Shown in pieces: positions 23,985 through 36,714 of a stretch of DNA of 64,000 bases. How positions within the stretch are numbered: the first letter of the stretch is position 1; every line of letters starts with the position of its first letter. Source of the DNA: Micrasema longulum (taxonomy: Eukaryota; Arthropoda; Insecta; Trichoptera; Brachycentridae); the NCBI GenBank assembly GCA_022494885.1, contig JAGVSM010004242.1, positions 1-64,000 on the forward strand, in the 5' to 3' direction. Under the pieces are notes generated by a model. That model searched no databases. It was given only the letters and a program-made list of their open reading frames with translations, and was not told the origin of the DNA. Position numbers and translations under genes: made by a program.

Positions 23985-24355
23985 AAATAACGAATTTGAG
24001 ATGAATAAGTCACTTAGATACTAAAATAATGTGAAAATTCCTAAATTTTACGCCAGTCATAGTTAAAATAGTTTTGTTTCCGAGGGAATAAAAAATTATA
24101 TTAATCTCCCCAATCTCCCTAAATAAATTGAAAGTGAATTTTTTTAAATGAACCCTAGTAAAAAACACTTTCTATTTTTATTATTATTACTCTATTATGA
24201 TTTTCCGTTTTTTTTCATTATTTCATACATATATATTTTTCTCATGTATATTTAAAATCATAAAATTTAAAATTACTAAATAACTATAACAGTGTAAGTT
24301 ACTCTCCAAAAACAGGAGCTCGTCTTTATTTGGAATGTTATTATTATTAGATTAA
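23985..24355 (+). mobile_element. LINE C-terminus and 3' UTR, same family as the 10.5-11.1 kb copy
   Basis: GAGATGAATAAGTCACTTAG, then AAAATTCCTAAATTTTACG and TAGTTAAAATAGTTTTGTTT match the reverse strand at 10.80-10.90 kb. The following UTR has the TTACTCTCCAAAAAC block of the 10.5-kb hairpin. Several stops interrupt the coding part, so it is an old copy. Confidence 0.7.
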
Positions 24356-24419
24356 CATAATATGTAACAGTAGATCGTTTTAAAAAAAAAAAGTTCATCA
24401 TTTTATGTAACTATACTAA

Positions 24420-24805
24420 TTAAAAAAAAGAAAATACGGAGTTGTTGTGTGTAAAGTAAAAGCGTTCCGTGATTCAGTTGTTGAATTTAAATTATTATTA
24501 GGAAAGTTGTATGAATTACATGAAACAAACATTTGTTTTTTTTTAAAAATGCTTATCGAGTAAAATACGGTACTGTATGGTAATAGACGCTTTATGATGT
24601 AATAAAAAAATGTTTTTGTGTGTTTAGTAAAAGGGTTTTGCAATTCTAGTGCTCAATTTTAAAAAATCTTAGGAATGGTGTATGAATTACATAAAACATG
24701 CATTTGTTTCTTTTTTAAAAGATTCATCGAGTGAAATTTACAAAAAGAAAAAAAAGGAAACGAAATAACGATATTGTATGGTTATATATATTTTATGATA
24801 AAATA
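24420..24805. repeat. Two-unit diverged tandem repeat, about 171-200 bp per unit
   Basis: Blocks recur in the same order: TGTGTGTAAAGTAAAAG / TGTGTGTTTAGTAAAAG, GTATGAATTACAT (24509 and 24680), CATTTGTTT, ATCGAGT, and TGTATGGT-TTTATGAT. The distance between units is 171 bp in the middle and about 200 bp at the end because of insertions in the second unit. There is clear divergence and no coding potential. Confidence 0.75.
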
Positions 24806-25317
24806 AATAAATGGTTACATCAGACATTTTAAAGATTTTATTTATAATTTACATTTATTAAACAAATAAAAATAAAAGATGAGTGATACTTTATTTCTCA
24901 AATATCGATGTAAAAATAAAAGCAAAGAAACCGGTCACTGGATATTCCAAATTTATGGATTTAAGTATCACTCTTCTTTTATTTCTGTAATAAATAAAAA
25001 GAACGGCCAAGAAAGAAAGAGAAAAAATAAAACTTCACATGGATTTTTTAAAACACTTTAAATTCACAATATGTCGCTCAACTAGGCAGGTGGCCCGTTT
25101 TAAGGATAGCAAATTGTGAATTGATAATAAAGAAATATAAAAAAAAAACTTGTATAAAGCATCAATAGAACATGATAATTTTAAGGTGCATAAAAAAATC
25201 TCTGTACCAAGGACAAAGACAAAAATACATTTTTATGTTGTATTTTCTTCCATTTTTATATGGAATATCTATTAGAATTCTAAGAACTAATAAACAAAAT
25301 GTCGTTTCATTTAGAAA
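24806..25317. other. AT-rich stretch, nothing recognised
   Basis: A 60-codon plus frame at 24879 is lysine-rich and looks random. Confidence 0.35.
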
Positions 25318-25515
25318 CCAACATTGAAGAACAAGAACAGACGCTATAGCGTCTTATGGATGCTTCAGGTAGCAGAGACGTTACCCAAGTTGCATATTTG
25401 TCAGCCGATTTTTCGTACTGGTAAGCAATAGACTCTCTTGGAAGCATCTGATGATGTCCACATGTTCCATTTAGGAGTGGATATGGAAAAAGATGTAAGG
25501 ATGTAAATTTTATTT
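25318..25515 (+). mobile_element. LINE 3' fragment, same family as 5.8-6.1 kb
   Basis: The segment near 25440-25500 (TCTGATGATGTCCACATG, then GGAGTGGATATGGAAAAAG) matches 6024-6070 base by base with scattered changes. It also matches the reverse of 29975-30040. It is the short C-terminal plus tail part of a LINE. The preceding 100 bp are GC-richer and probably belong to the same insertion. Confidence 0.65.
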
Positions 25516-26127
25516 TCAAGTTTAAAGCGCTGACAGCACGAGGCATAAATACTATGAAAATTTATTTAAAAGACGTAAATTTCGAACATGTTTTAAAAAT
25601 AAAACAAATTGGAAAGCTTTTTGTCTGAAAAATTGCTTAATACTTTATTTTTTACCACACACTCTCGTGTAGTAACATCTAAAGAAATACAAAAATTACT
25701 ACAGAGATTCAAAATGTTATATAACTCGCTAGCTAACAGACTTACAGGGAACGAGTTACAGAATGGTCACATCCTAATATGTGTTAGGGGATATAACGAT
25801 ATATTTTTAAGGGTCCAATTTTGTGATTACGCCATACTCAGTGAATGAGAAAGCTGACGCGCTTTACAGCCCGATGTTTAACAACGTGATTAGATAAATT
25901 TATCACTTCTATGGCGACTTTTATTCTTATTCCGCACCAGTACGCGTTACTAAAATGATTGAATTATTTTATATTTAACGATCTTTCATAAATTTCGTTT
26001 ATCTGACAAAGGCCCAAGAGAATAAAAATCCAGCTTTTTGTATGTGATGTGCATAAATGAACGTAGTTATAGAGATAATAGCATTTTTGTGAAAAGAGTG
26101 AATAGTCAAATGTGCACAATGGTTAAA
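25516..26127. other. Unassigned stretch
   Basis: A plus frame from 25609 to 25848 (SEKLLNTLFFTTHSRVVTSK at its start) has moderately normal composition but no family I recognise. No splice or promoter signal supports it. Confidence 0.3.
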
Positions 26128-26213
26128 ATGTCATGTCAACTATGTCGAAAAGCGAACCCAAAACTTATTGTACGGTAAGCGAACGCGCTGATCATGACAC
26201 CATGAGGCCGACC
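26128..26213 (-). mobile_element. SINE-A copy, head only
   Basis: The reversed head reads CACCATGAGGCCGAC at its 5' end (about 26198-26212), with GCGAACCCA as a mutated B box and TCATGTCAACTATGTCG as the junction to the body. Little body is left. Confidence 0.7.
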
Positions 26214-27359
26214 ACTAATCATTAATAATTTAACTTAACTTTTAACAAAAATGAGAAAGTTTTTTTTCTGGATAAATAACAATCAATTAACAAATAAACA
26301 TGAAGTTGAACTATTTTTTTTCTCATCTTCACATGTGTCACTTTTCTTTTTTGTATTTTATTATTAGTTAATTTATAATTTCTTTGTGCTTCAGTTATAA
26401 ACATTAATTTGACGTTTTGTGGTATTGGTTCTAAGAAATACTTAAATTGCTTAATTGTTTAAAAATTAGAAACGGTTGGTTTCCCGCAAAGACAGACATC
26501 CATATTTTCTTTTCTGAAATGTCCGACATCTTTCTTGTAATTTGTTAAATCTTTGTGTTTTTTAATTCAGGTTCCGAAATTTCGGTTTCTCGTTCATGCC
26601 ATAAACAGTCAATTAAAACTATAATCGATAAGATTTTAGACAAAAATCTTAAGTAAGTTTAAAATAAATATAATTGAATGAAAAAATATTTTCTAGGGAA
26701 TTCCTTTCGGCCGCTCAGTACATTAAGGATGTAACCGTATTAAATTTACTTACTCACATAATATCATAAACCCCGGTTTTCCAAGGTGTATGAAATAATA
26801 AATTTTATCCGATTCCTTTCAAGTTTTCCAAAGAAGAAAGATGAACCTTTATGTGATAAAAGTATAAAAGCAATCCATTCACATCCTCTTTCCTGTTTTC
26901 CTCACTTCCGTTATGAATTACTTTCATCCATTTCCAATATACCATTCACTTCAAATTTATTATTAATCGGTTGGAATAGGAAGATGCAAAATTTATGAAA
27001 TAACTAATAAAATGTTCATGTTATATTTTTATCGAATGAACTCTTTTAACTGTTATGTTGATTTATATTGTGTACTTGATAAAATATATCTACGAAGTGA
27101 CTTTGGCGATAGTTATATTATTTTATTTCATTTCATTTCATTTTTTTTTTCAATTCAATTTCAATTTCAATTTATTTATTTTAAATATAACATATACATT
27201 ACAAAAATATATTCAATACGTACATATTATAAAATAGAAAAAAAAATACATGAAAGAGACTCATGTCAAAGTAGTCGAAGAATCCTGCTCCGGAAAACCC
27301 CTTCGGATACATGGAACAGATCAATATCCAGAGCGATGTTGTTCAGCATAGCGGTAGCC
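26214..27359. other. AT-rich stretch with a (TTTCA)n-like run
   Basis: 27120-27180 is a pyrimidine-rich TTTCATTTCA/TTTCAATTTCAA simple repeat. 27255-27355 is less AT-rich (CTGCTCCGGAAAACCCC) and borders the SINE-B copy; it may be an unrecognised retroelement piece. The rest shows nothing. Confidence 0.35.
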
Positions 27360-27543
27360 CTTCCAACAGGCATTTTTTGCACCTTAACAGGCCAGGAGGC
27401 CCAATTACAGTGGTGAATTACATTACAGAACAACCAGGCTTAAGAAACATCACATTTTTAATTTTTGTGTTCTCATCGGGAATCGAACCCGGAACCTTCT
27501 GTGCGTGAATCAAGCGTCTTGACCACTACATCACGGAGGCCGC
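27360..27543 (-). mobile_element. SINE-B copy, near full length
   Basis: The reversed head has the A-box region CCACTACATCACGG (about 27523-27536) and a perfect reversed B box GGAATCGAACC (about 27479-27489). The body runs AACATCACATTTTTAA, AACCAGGC, GGTGAATTACA and AGGAGGCCCAATTACAG. Body and head order match 13760-13935 in reverse. The boxes are good enough for pol III transcription. Confidence 0.85.
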
Positions 27544-27706
27544 CTGGATTATGTCATTGGCTGGATTATTAGTTTTTTACCATAAAACTTTGTTAAGTTT
27601 CGCCTATCATTTAATGTTTGTTAAATTGTTTTATGATTTTAACATCCCTCAAAAACCAGTTAAACAAGTTGGGGTAAAGCTAGCAAAGAGTGCGTGCCTA
27701 CGTAAC

Positions 27707-27741
27707 AATTTATATATATGTATATATATATATATATATAA
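27707..27741. repeat. (TA)n microsatellite
   Basis: About 16 TA units with one TG interruption. It lies just before the LINE RT relic. Confidence 0.85.
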
Positions 27742-27749
27742 TACAGTAA

Positions 27750-28600
27750 TTCATGACTGGAAGGAAGAAATTGTCCAAAATAAGTATGTATTGGCGGTTT
27801 TTCTGGATTTTTAAAGAGCATTTGAGACAATTGATAGAAAACGAATACTAGAAAATTTTTAAGTAATCGGAATAAGAGGAAATGCTTTAAATTGGTTTTA
27901 AAACTATCTAGATAACAAATATCAAGTAACAAAAGATAAAAATATTATGTTTTATCTAAAAGAAAATAATTGAGTATTACCCCAAGGCCCATATTATTTA
28001 TTATATACATAAATGACATTGGTGAATCTCTAAAATATTGTAAGATCCAACTTTTTGCAAATTATGCACTGGCTTATATATCAGTAAATAATTGTGATAC
28101 AATGATAATTAAGATAAATTGCGATTTGGAAAATATACGAAAATGGTTAAAAGTAAATAAATTAAAATTAAATATCTCAAAAACAAAATATATGAATATT
28201 GTGAGATAAAAAATCTTCAGGGATACAATATTTATATTGCCAATTTAAATATTAAACCCGTGGACGAAATAAAGTATCTCGAGGTTCACGTGGATAGATA
28301 TTTGAATTTTAAAACACATTATCAATATGTAACAAAAAAATTCTGAAAAATTTTATTTATGGGAAGATTGCGAAATGTAATAGATGTAAATTATAGTGTT
28401 CTTATGTATAAAACAATCATATGTCCTCACATAAATTACTGTTCTTCTAATTTTTTTAATATAATGAAGGAGAAATTGAATATATACAAATTATTAAAAA
28501 AAGGGGGATGCACAAAAAAACTAAATTGCTTACAGTAAAGCAAGTAGCAATTTTTTAATAATTAAGGGGATGAATAAAATAAAAACAATAAGAAAATTAA
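27750..28600 (+). mobile_element. LINE RT relic with lost catalytic site
   Basis: The plus strand reads YVLAVFLDF, RAFETIDRKRIL, VIGIRGNALNWF, PQGPILFIIYINDIGESL (about 27979-28030), then FANYALA at about 28054-28074, where FADDTAL is expected. It continues with LKVNKLKLNISKTKYM, DEIKYLEVHVD and LMYKTIICPHINYCSS. Nine or so stops and frame changes break it. Both catalytic aspartates of the second motif are lost, so the copy is certainly dead. The clade is Jockey/CR1-like by eye. Confidence 0.85.
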
Positions 28601-29189
28601 ACCGACAATGTCATACATGAAACGAGGGATAAAAAAAGATAAGATTACCAATGAGGAGAAAAATGGAATCTTAAAACTCATTGTACAAGGGATTGAAGCT
28701 GTACAATGAGAAATAAAGAAGATAGAAAATAAAGGAGATAGAAAAGATCGAAATATTTAAATTAATTAGACAAAATATGTTATTGAAAAATTTTGATAAA
28801 AATATTGTAAAGTTATTCAAGTTTATATTAGTTCTTAAGATGTTATGAACTAATTTAATGAAGCATAAATAAATAAATACATATTTTAATAAATTTGGAA
28901 TGACAAAACCTACCAATAATAATGATCATATGAAAATACAATATTTTTGGAAACAAGATAAAATGACAAAACACTAAAAATTTATTTTTTTAAAATATTA
29001 TTTTGGCATATACTTTATTTATTTATATTTTTACTTATAAACAGTTAATAACACATTTTTTGAGACATGAGTCTCAACACCATGGGTCTCAACGTCCTGC
29101 ATTGAGGTGGGACGTGAAATTAGTTAACACAGGCATACGAGTACATCACCAAAAATATCATATATAATCAGAGACATAATAATAATTAA
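28601..29189. other. AT-rich stretch, nothing recognised
   Basis: A duplicated ATGGGTCTCAA / GAGTCTCAACACC block near 29070 is the only visible pattern. Confidence 0.35.
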
Positions 29190-29880
29190 AAAAAATAAAC
29201 ATATGGCACATCAATATTGTAAACAGCAAACTCAAACATTCGGAAAATCCCTCCCAACAAGAAAATTTCAGACCTTAACTCCTCTCTTGAAAATAGTTTT
29301 TGTGTCTGTATTCAAACAACCCAGGAGATGCAAATTATAGATGACAAACCAGTGGAACAGGTTATGTCATTCAAATGTCCAGGCCTTTTAATCTAGAGCA
29401 GCAATGATTTGTACTAAGTGAGGGAGGAGACCAATAAAGCCTCCGTTACATATAAATATCTTCGTAATATTGTTTGGAGAAAGAAATAAATGCGCATATA
29501 AAGCAAATAGCGCATTTACATATAAGGCGTGTGCCAGGCCAATCAAGTCATATGGGAAAAATACAAAAGCAGATACAATTAAGACAAAGAATCAGAAATT
29601 AAAATTTTAAGGGAAATCGGGAGAATGCCTAGACTGAATCCGCAACGAAGAAATTAGATGGACCTGTGGCACCGAAGATGCTATGTGATGGAGCAGAGCA
29701 GGAAAAAGAATTTTGAGAGGCCATGTTAACAGAATGGACAACTCCAGAATCACTTACATTGCAGCTTATAACTTTTCAGCTGAATATCGACTTTCTGGTA
29801 GACTATCTAAAAGATGGAGAGACAGTTGGATTTCAACGTCTCAAGAGTAGCAGCTTTCTGATATTACATATCAGCAAATC
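29190..29880 (+). mobile_element. LINE ORF2 post-RT region
   Basis: Across several frames the plus strand reads SFKCPGLLI, EETNKASVTYKYLRNIV, QANQVIWEK, ESEIKILREIGRMPR and then REHVNRMDNS-like sequence, followed by SAEYRLSGRLSKRWRDSW. These follow the order of LINE blocks after YADD: the YLG block, the Y-G-x-E-T block, the LR-I block, the HV-RM block and the GRP-x-RW block. Many stops are present. No RT core precedes it. Confidence 0.75.
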
Positions 29881-29964
29881 TTAACTATGAGGAAGAAGAA
29901 AAAAATAATTATTTTTCACGGACATTTTCAAAGTGTTTTTTTTTAAATATCGACGTTACTCTTT

Positions 29965-30110
29965 TTCTTCTTATTTTTATACATCGACTCCTGATTGGAG
30001 CATGTGGACATAACCAGACGCCTCCAAGCGACCTTATCGCTAGCCAGCACTCATGTTTCCTATGTCAATCCCATTCTCGGACTTTATGGTTAGTTATGAA
30101 ACCGATTTTT
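29965..30110 (-). mobile_element. LINE 3' fragment, same family as 5.8 and 25.4 kb
   Basis: The minus strand reads AWRRLVMSTCSNQESMYKN, the closing codons of a LINE, from GGTCGCTTGGAGGCGTCTGG down to an A-rich end near 29965. It aligns with 5975-6070 and 25410-25500. It faces the plus-strand LINE relic that ends about 90 bp to its left. Confidence 0.7.
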
Positions 30111-31847
30111 TTTTTTTTAAATCTTGAGTATAATCTTGGTTGTTTCAAGCGTTTTCTACATTAATGCATTTTCTAGTACACACGTGTCGATTATTCCGAC
30201 TTTTGACATGTAAATAAATTTATTTAGGATTCGCTCATGCCATGTCTTTCTCTGTCTTCCTTGTTTTCTGTATCCATCAACATTCGTACCAAATTTTCAA
30301 ATAATAAAATTCTTAACTTTCAAATCGACGAACCACGAATCATCGATTTTTTCAATAAAATAAATGAGAGTTATGTCAAAAAAATCGTAAAAAAAGACTA
30401 AAAAAATAACACATCATTCATTTTGGCTCTGTAAAACATGTGAATGGTATTATTTATCAATTACCAGAGGCGAAATCATGATCAGCATGTGTATTTTTAA
30501 TTATAATTTTTATGATTCATCCACCAATATAAAATTGATGATGATTGATGCAGTATTTCAGGAAACAAATTGGCAGACTAAATTTATGGTCAAATATTTG
30601 GACACGAAACCGAAAATTTGATCGCATCAAATGAGAGTTTATTTCGATTTTTCAAATCAAAAGTGATATGTCATTGTATTTGAAATCATTTTATGAAAAC
30701 CAATATTCAGCTTAAAATGTATTAATTTTGTTTATACATCAATTACAGCGGGATATTTGTAAAACCAATCAATTGGTGCCTGATTTATTACATTATTACG
30801 TATGTAATAAGTTCAAGAACTATTAAGTCATATTATTACTGATATGATAAATGAGTAATTTGTCATTGATTTACTATTAAAGATCCAATGAAAAATAAGT
30901 TAAGGAAATAAAATATTTGAAAAAGAAAAGAACTATTTAATGTACGTATTACTGTCGTGATTTTTTTCAATATTAAAAAAACACACGATTTCATATAAAA
31001 GAGAACCCATTTCAAACAAATTTTATTATTTTATTACTGGAATAAATTTATCAGTTTACGAGAAATCAGTTTATTTGAAGCAATGTTGATAACTCAGACT
31101 TATACTTGTAGAAATCAAATAATTTATTAGGTAACTTAATCTGTTACAATGAAAATGGGACAGCGAAATATTTTGCTTTAAAAACCATTTTACTACGAGG
31201 TTGATTTTTCTTACATTGATTTTCTTTTTCAAGGATTATTATCCAAGAGTAGTCACCGAATCAAACAGATAAGAACAGGATTTTGGTTCTTTTTTTACAA
31301 ACAGAACTGCATATTTCGTCCACCTGGATACAGATTAAAATAAAAAATACGGATTTAAACACAAATATAAGAAAATAAAATTGTGGAAATCTCATTAAAG
31401 AAACGAAGTAAATTAAAACAAATTACACTTTTCTTATTTCTTTTCAACCGTGGTAAAAGTTTTCATAAGTACAAATTTCCTTTACTACCACAATCAACTG
31501 ACGTTAGTAATTTTTCTTACTTTAAAAAATAATTTGAAAAGTTTGCTCGTTTAAAGATTTTTAAATACAGAAACACTTTTTTTAAAATATAACATTTTCG
31601 AATCGTTTCGTCGAAGAATTTTTAATCGAAATATTTAATATCCATATCAAAATAGGTTTAAAATGTACATGAATTAATTAATTGGTCCTTTAAAACTTGA
31701 TATTACAGAATTTAAGAGATTCGCGACACTTAACAAGTTGGAATTTTAAAAAAAGGGATTATGGGGAATTGGTATAAAAGTTTTTCGTTTATTTTTAAGG
31801 CTTTTTGAAAACTTAAAATATTTATATTTCATTTCATTTGGATTTTT
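30111..31847. other. AT-rich stretch, nothing recognised
   Basis: No supported gene or shared repeat in this 1.7 kb. Confidence 0.4.
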
Positions 31848-31988
31848 CACACAACTGGCCAGGAGACCCAATTACAAAAAAATTAACAGAGCAACAAGGA
31901 TTGAGAAAAATCACATTTATTTTTTTGCGTTAACCAGGTATCAAACCCAGTAACTTCCGTGCGTGATTAAACCATTACACCATGGAGG
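31848..31988 (-). mobile_element. SINE-B copy
   Basis: The reversed body (GGCCAGGAGACCCAATTAC, GAGAAAAATCACATTTAT) and reversed head (ATCAAACCC as B box, CCATTACACCATGG as A box near 31972-31985) match the 27.4-kb copy. A few bases are missing in the anticodon-arm region. Confidence 0.8.
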
Positions 31989-34379
31989 GCAATATTTTTT
32001 TTATTGTACCTATAATAATACAAAAGCAAATAATAGCGACAGAGGCACGGTAAAAATTCAAAAAGTAACACGTCGTAAGTACATCAGATCAGATAATTAT
32101 CGTCTCAGTGCTGTCCAAAACGTAAGCATAGAGACGTTAATTCCTCTGAAAAAGCTCTCTGTAATTTGGTAGTTCCGGTATACTTTTACTGAAATAAAGT
32201 AATCTACAAATAAACAACATACATTTCATTGGGTTGATGAAAAGAAAGAAGTGAATTCTTCACTGACATGATCAATTGGCGGAAATGATACCAAAGTTTT
32301 ATGAGAGACATGAAATAATTTTTGTAGTCACCGGATCTGTATATCTGACAGAACCTATAACTGGGCCACGGATAGTAGAGAGAAGCTCCATTCAATATTC
32401 ATAGAGATTGGAAAAAGGATAAGACCACAAAATGTGTTCAGAAGATTGAGCATGATATCCGCAGCAGCACGAAGAGGAATCAACAATTTTTAAAACACAT
32501 TATTTTATAATAAATTTACCACGATCTGATAGAAACTGGATAATTCAGTTATTAAATATAACTTTAAGAGATTTTAAGAACTAACAGATTGAGGAGAAAA
32601 AAAAGGCTACCCTCTTTAGAAGGGAAAATTTTCATCGCTGTTGCCATATAGGATCTAGTTAAAACACATATGTATATTGTCAAGAATTTCAGACTATTAT
32701 AGTGAAGCTAGCAATAAAATAACCCAAGCTGGTCAATTGCTCATTGCAACTTCGACTTCACGACAATGTCCCGACTTTACGGCAGATAGTTTCAAAGTAA
32801 ATCCTATTGAATAAGGTTTTTTTTTAATTTGTTAATTTTTAACTCGGGAAAAAGTTACCTACTTATAAAAATAATATGAGGCAGTATTTTGTTCAATTCA
32901 ATTCTTATTTTTTTTTTTAAAAACTTTTTTTTTTCTACAAAAAAGGGATATTTTACAGCTTGTTTGCACAAATAGTTATTGGCTTATTATATACAAAGGT
33001 TTTATGAAAAATAAAAATAAAATGGGAAGTTGTTTTTTTATACATATTTAAATTTTCTTGCTAAGCCAAACAAAAGATCATAACTGAAGTGCGGTACATA
33101 CTATTTTCCGTCAAAGAGGGTTTAAAATATCATTAAATATTCTTGAATTAGTATTTATTTCCATAAAACAGCCATGAACATAAACAATATAATATTTACA
33201 AATAAACTAAAATTATTTGCCAATTAAAGGTTTTTTGTACATTACGAAGTAGGAATAAGGTAACGTTATTTTTTAAATGCTATTCTTACAACTTTATGAT
33301 GTTGAGGTTAACGCGTTAAAAATATGACACAAGGCAAATCAAACCAAAAAAATTGTGTCTCGAGTTAATCACTAATTTTTTTTTTATATTAAAGATGTAT
33401 CTCAGTATTTTCTAAAAGTTACAAAACGTGATGACATCAGTTGCCAAGTTTTTTCATTTTCAAATCCTCTTATAAAACAAAATCCCTTTGGAAAAGATAG
33501 GTAAGAAAATGTAAATTATCCGGGAAGACCGAGTTTAAGCTTTCATAAATCGGCAAAAATAGTTTACACCCTCTCAGGTAGCGCTGAATAGACAAGTTTA
33601 ACACTTGACTACCCTCAATACCTTGAAAAAATGCGTTACTGGTGCTCTTTTTCAGTACCTTCATAAATTGGTTAAGCGTAGACATGTTAATGGAAATTTC
33701 AATCTTTTTAACAACCTACTTTCATATTTTTTGCTTACAAACTAAACAGTATTTTTATTGGACCTCAACTTAAATGAAATACAATCATTTTAAACTACTA
33801 AATAAAGAACAAATATTCCAACTTGTATTAATGTTTCAACGAGTAGGTAAGTTTCACCTTTTCGAAATGCGGTAAGGGATATTTAGGCATTTTGATGGCT
33901 AATGAATAAAACATTTATCGCATTCGAAAAATACATGAATTTTGTCGAATTCCCTAGAACTAGAGGTTTACGTTTGGTTATTAGTACCATACATAGACAA
34001 AAATTCTACAAACATTTGTTGATACTGATTTAACGAAACCGTCAAAAAAAGTTTTTTATTAGTATTTAAACATGATTTTAATATTTAAATCAAGCACTGC
34101 TTTATTTCTATTTGATAAGTGTATATAGTTAATAAAATAAAGAAGAAAAATGGAACAACTCTTTCCATTTGTTATGGAATTTTCATACAAATACCACAAC
34201 ATTTCTCAGACTATTGTTTTTTTTTTTTAATAAATCAAACGGAATCAGCAAACGTACATACTCGTATGTGTTTGATTTTAATATCAAAATTATAATACTA
34301 ACTCAATAAACAATCATTGAACGTCTCGTCGATTTAAGCTATTTCAGTTTACTTAAAATAACACGTCGTTTCCCTTTCC
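31989..34379. other. Unassigned stretch
   Basis: 32210-32480 has lower AT content and is open on the minus strand for 63 codons. 33470-33685 is open on the minus strand for 71 codons with a normal-looking translation (MSTLNQFMKVLKKSTSN at its start). Neither is recognised, and no splice or promoter context supports them. The rest is AT-rich. Confidence 0.3.
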
Positions 34380-34445
34380 GCATCCAGTGATGCATAGAGA
34401 ACCAAATTTGTAAACCAAATGCAACGTATTTTGATCATCTGTTTC
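34380..34445 (+). repeat. Dispersed repeat block, partner at 43985-44060
   Basis: TTTGTAAACCAAATG is exact in both places. It is preceded by CCCTTTCCG / CCCTCTTTCCGG and a CAGTG block, and followed by TATTTTGA / TATTTTAA. The element type is unknown. Confidence 0.5.
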
Positions 34446-34724
34446 AGGTCTGGTAAGGGGATCAGTCCCGGGTTTTAGGTTTTAGTCAACGAGAGATAAA
34501 ATCTCGCAGTTTAAACAACCTCCAAAATCAATATTTGGCTTCTTATTTGTCAGAATCATCATGTAGAACAAGTCATCCACGACATCATTTATTACCTAGT
34601 TTGTGGTGCCTCTCTTGTATTTTATTGCTTTTCTAACGATGTATCACCAATTTATTACAACTCTTACAACCGTTTTTATTTACTGTGTTTTATCCTTATT
34701 ACGATTAAACATATTATTTTTTTC

Positions 34725-35765
34725 TATTCTTTTTTTTTTTTTTTATTTAAATCTTAAAGTAGGGCACACATATCATACATATTGTTATGTGTGTTCTAAT
34801 AATAACATTGAAAGTATATTTAATTTATAAATTGTTTATCACATATGTCTTGAACATTATTTGAAATTTTGATATGTTTTTTTCTTCATAAATATTTTTT
34901 TCCATTTCGTAATACTTTTTAATTTCTTTAAATAAAATTAAATTTTGTGACTTTGCCTTTTTCCTAAATGGAAGTCTAATTTTGTTCTTTTCTCTAGTAT
35001 TGTGATCGTGATAAAGTGAACTTTATCTTGTACTTATTATTTTTTTTATTTATGACGGAATACATCAATTTACTTTACATATTTCATTACATTGCATATT
35101 TTGTTTGTATAAAATATTCCCAATCAGCAAAAGTTCTTTTAAGAGGGGATATTAAAAATAAAAATATTTACACATTTTATCACATACCTATACATTTTTT
35201 GGTTAAAAACTTTACTCAACTAACAAGGGTACATACTTTGTTCCAGCTAGGCAATTACATTTTAACTCATAAAAATAATTTATTACACTATTTAAAGTCG
35301 ATAAAATAACGTCACATATCACTCGTCACATGGGCTGTGCGAACAGTTTTTTAGGGTTATTTTTACGTTGTATATGTTTTGAATATTTTTTAAGTTAGAG
35401 AGTGCATTGTAGATATTTATTTATTTTAGCTGTAAACACAAAACTGTTTCTTTTTGTATTAGTCCTAGGTTGTTTGTATGTTAATAATGTTCGTTAGTTA
35501 AGTTAAAGTAACATTTTTCATTTTAAATATTATTTTTACCTTTTATGTGTAAATTAATTAATCTAAATTGAGTGTTTTTTTTATCTTACATTTATTTGTT
35601 GTCAACTATACTTGTAAAAAATAATTGATTTTTAAGGGCATTATTAATTTTTTTGATTTGTTTACTATACTGCGACCATATTATTAATCCATATTGAAAG
35701 TGTGAAAGTATGAAAGCATTGAATTTAATTAATTTGTTCTTTAATCAAAGACTAATGTTCTTTTC
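34725..35765 (-). mobile_element. LINE C-terminus with 3' UTR and poly(A) tail
   Basis: The minus strand from about 35755 reads SHFQYGLIIWSQYSKQIKKI and NALKNQLFF. After a poorly readable 600 bp it continues with HDHNTREKNKIRLPFRK, then FKEIKKYY, EEKNISKFQIMFKTYVINN and a stop near 34828. The 3' UTR ends in TTTAAAT and a poly(A) tail (a T-run on the plus strand at about 34731-34744). The last 163 bp recur at 53062-53224 with about eight changes. The middle (about 35000-35640) may hold a further insertion. Confidence 0.8.
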
Positions 35766-36330
35766 ACTACCCCAATAATTATCTTTTTTTTTTACAATTG
35801 CTTTGACATGTTTTGTCCATTAATGAAATACAATTTGGCTACGGTCGTTAATAAATAAATAGATGTTTAGGTCCATTCTTGTCTCATCTAAGTTTTTATT
35901 TATGATAGTTATTTATTTTATAATGATACAAATGCCCTAGAATGGTGATCCAGGGTCTCAAAGTTCAGCAACACATGCCTGTAGAATGTTTTTTTTTACT
36001 TAAAACAGTCCATTTCTAGTGTTGCTCTGAAGACATTTAATATTGAAATACCCAATAATAAGCCCTGGAATCCACATATTTTTTCCTGGAATTTAAAAAA
36101 AAACATTTAGATAATGCCACAAGCCAAGCCACATTAAGAATATAAAAATAGCCTTGACCGCCTATTTTTTTAAAAATAATATTGCCATTTTTTTTTTTAT
36201 GAAACATATTTAAAAAATAAACGCATTTATGCAACAAAAAAGGCAGTATATTGTTTTATTGTAGAACCAGATTCCTAGACGAGTACTTATGACTCGCTAG
36301 CTACTATACGCTGGAAAGGGGATAAGTGCA
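35766..36330. other. AT-rich stretch, nothing recognised
   Basis: No supported feature seen. Confidence 0.4.
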
Positions 36331-36605
36331 CGTCGTGGTTTAGTAGTTTGCGTATTTTTCTGCAAGGCTTAAGGTCTCGGGTTCGATTTCTGCTAGGGTC
36401 GACTTAAAATATTTGTTCTAAAGGTGGCTCAATATTGCAATATTTTTCTGTTCCTGAACTTATACCTGAAGCGTTAGACTGATCACCTTACGTCCATGTG
36501 ACGTATGATCGAGATACGCTGCATTTATTTATATAACGTAGTGGGTCACCATCAGGTGTGGAAAAGCGTATAAGGAATATGCGTATGTGGTACACGATGA
36601 TGAAT
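36331..36605 (+). mobile_element. SINE-A copy, full body
   Basis: The head is degenerate (CGTCGTGGTTTAGTAG; B box GGTTCGATTTC near 36380). The body is complete: GTCGACTTAAAATATTTG, CAATATTGCAATATTTTTC, ATACCTGAAGCGTTAGACTG, GATCACCTTACGTCCATG, GATCGAGATACGCTGC, and a 3' CACCATCAGGTGTGGAAA hairpin near 36548-36565. It is useful for defining the family 3' end. Confidence 0.85.
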
Positions 36606-36714
36606 AACTTGACCTTTTTTTATTGAATTCTAAAAAATACCTTCCAAAGTAAAATTAAAAAAATAATGAGTAATTCAAAAATTTATTGGAATAGATTGAA
36701 AAAACATAAATGAA

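Noticed and set aside
27012..27416. 134-codon plus-strand frame
   Set aside because: It crosses a TTTCA simple repeat and an antisense SINE-B copy; the composition is random.
28671..28916. 81-codon minus-strand frame that looks like a membrane protein
   Set aside because: It is Phe/Ile/Leu/Asn-rich as expected from AT-rich DNA antisense to A-rich sequence; no start context or homology pattern.
34603..35309. Hydrophobic plus-strand frames of 75 and 97 codons
   Set aside because: They are antisense readings of the poly(A) tail and coding end of a minus-strand LINE.
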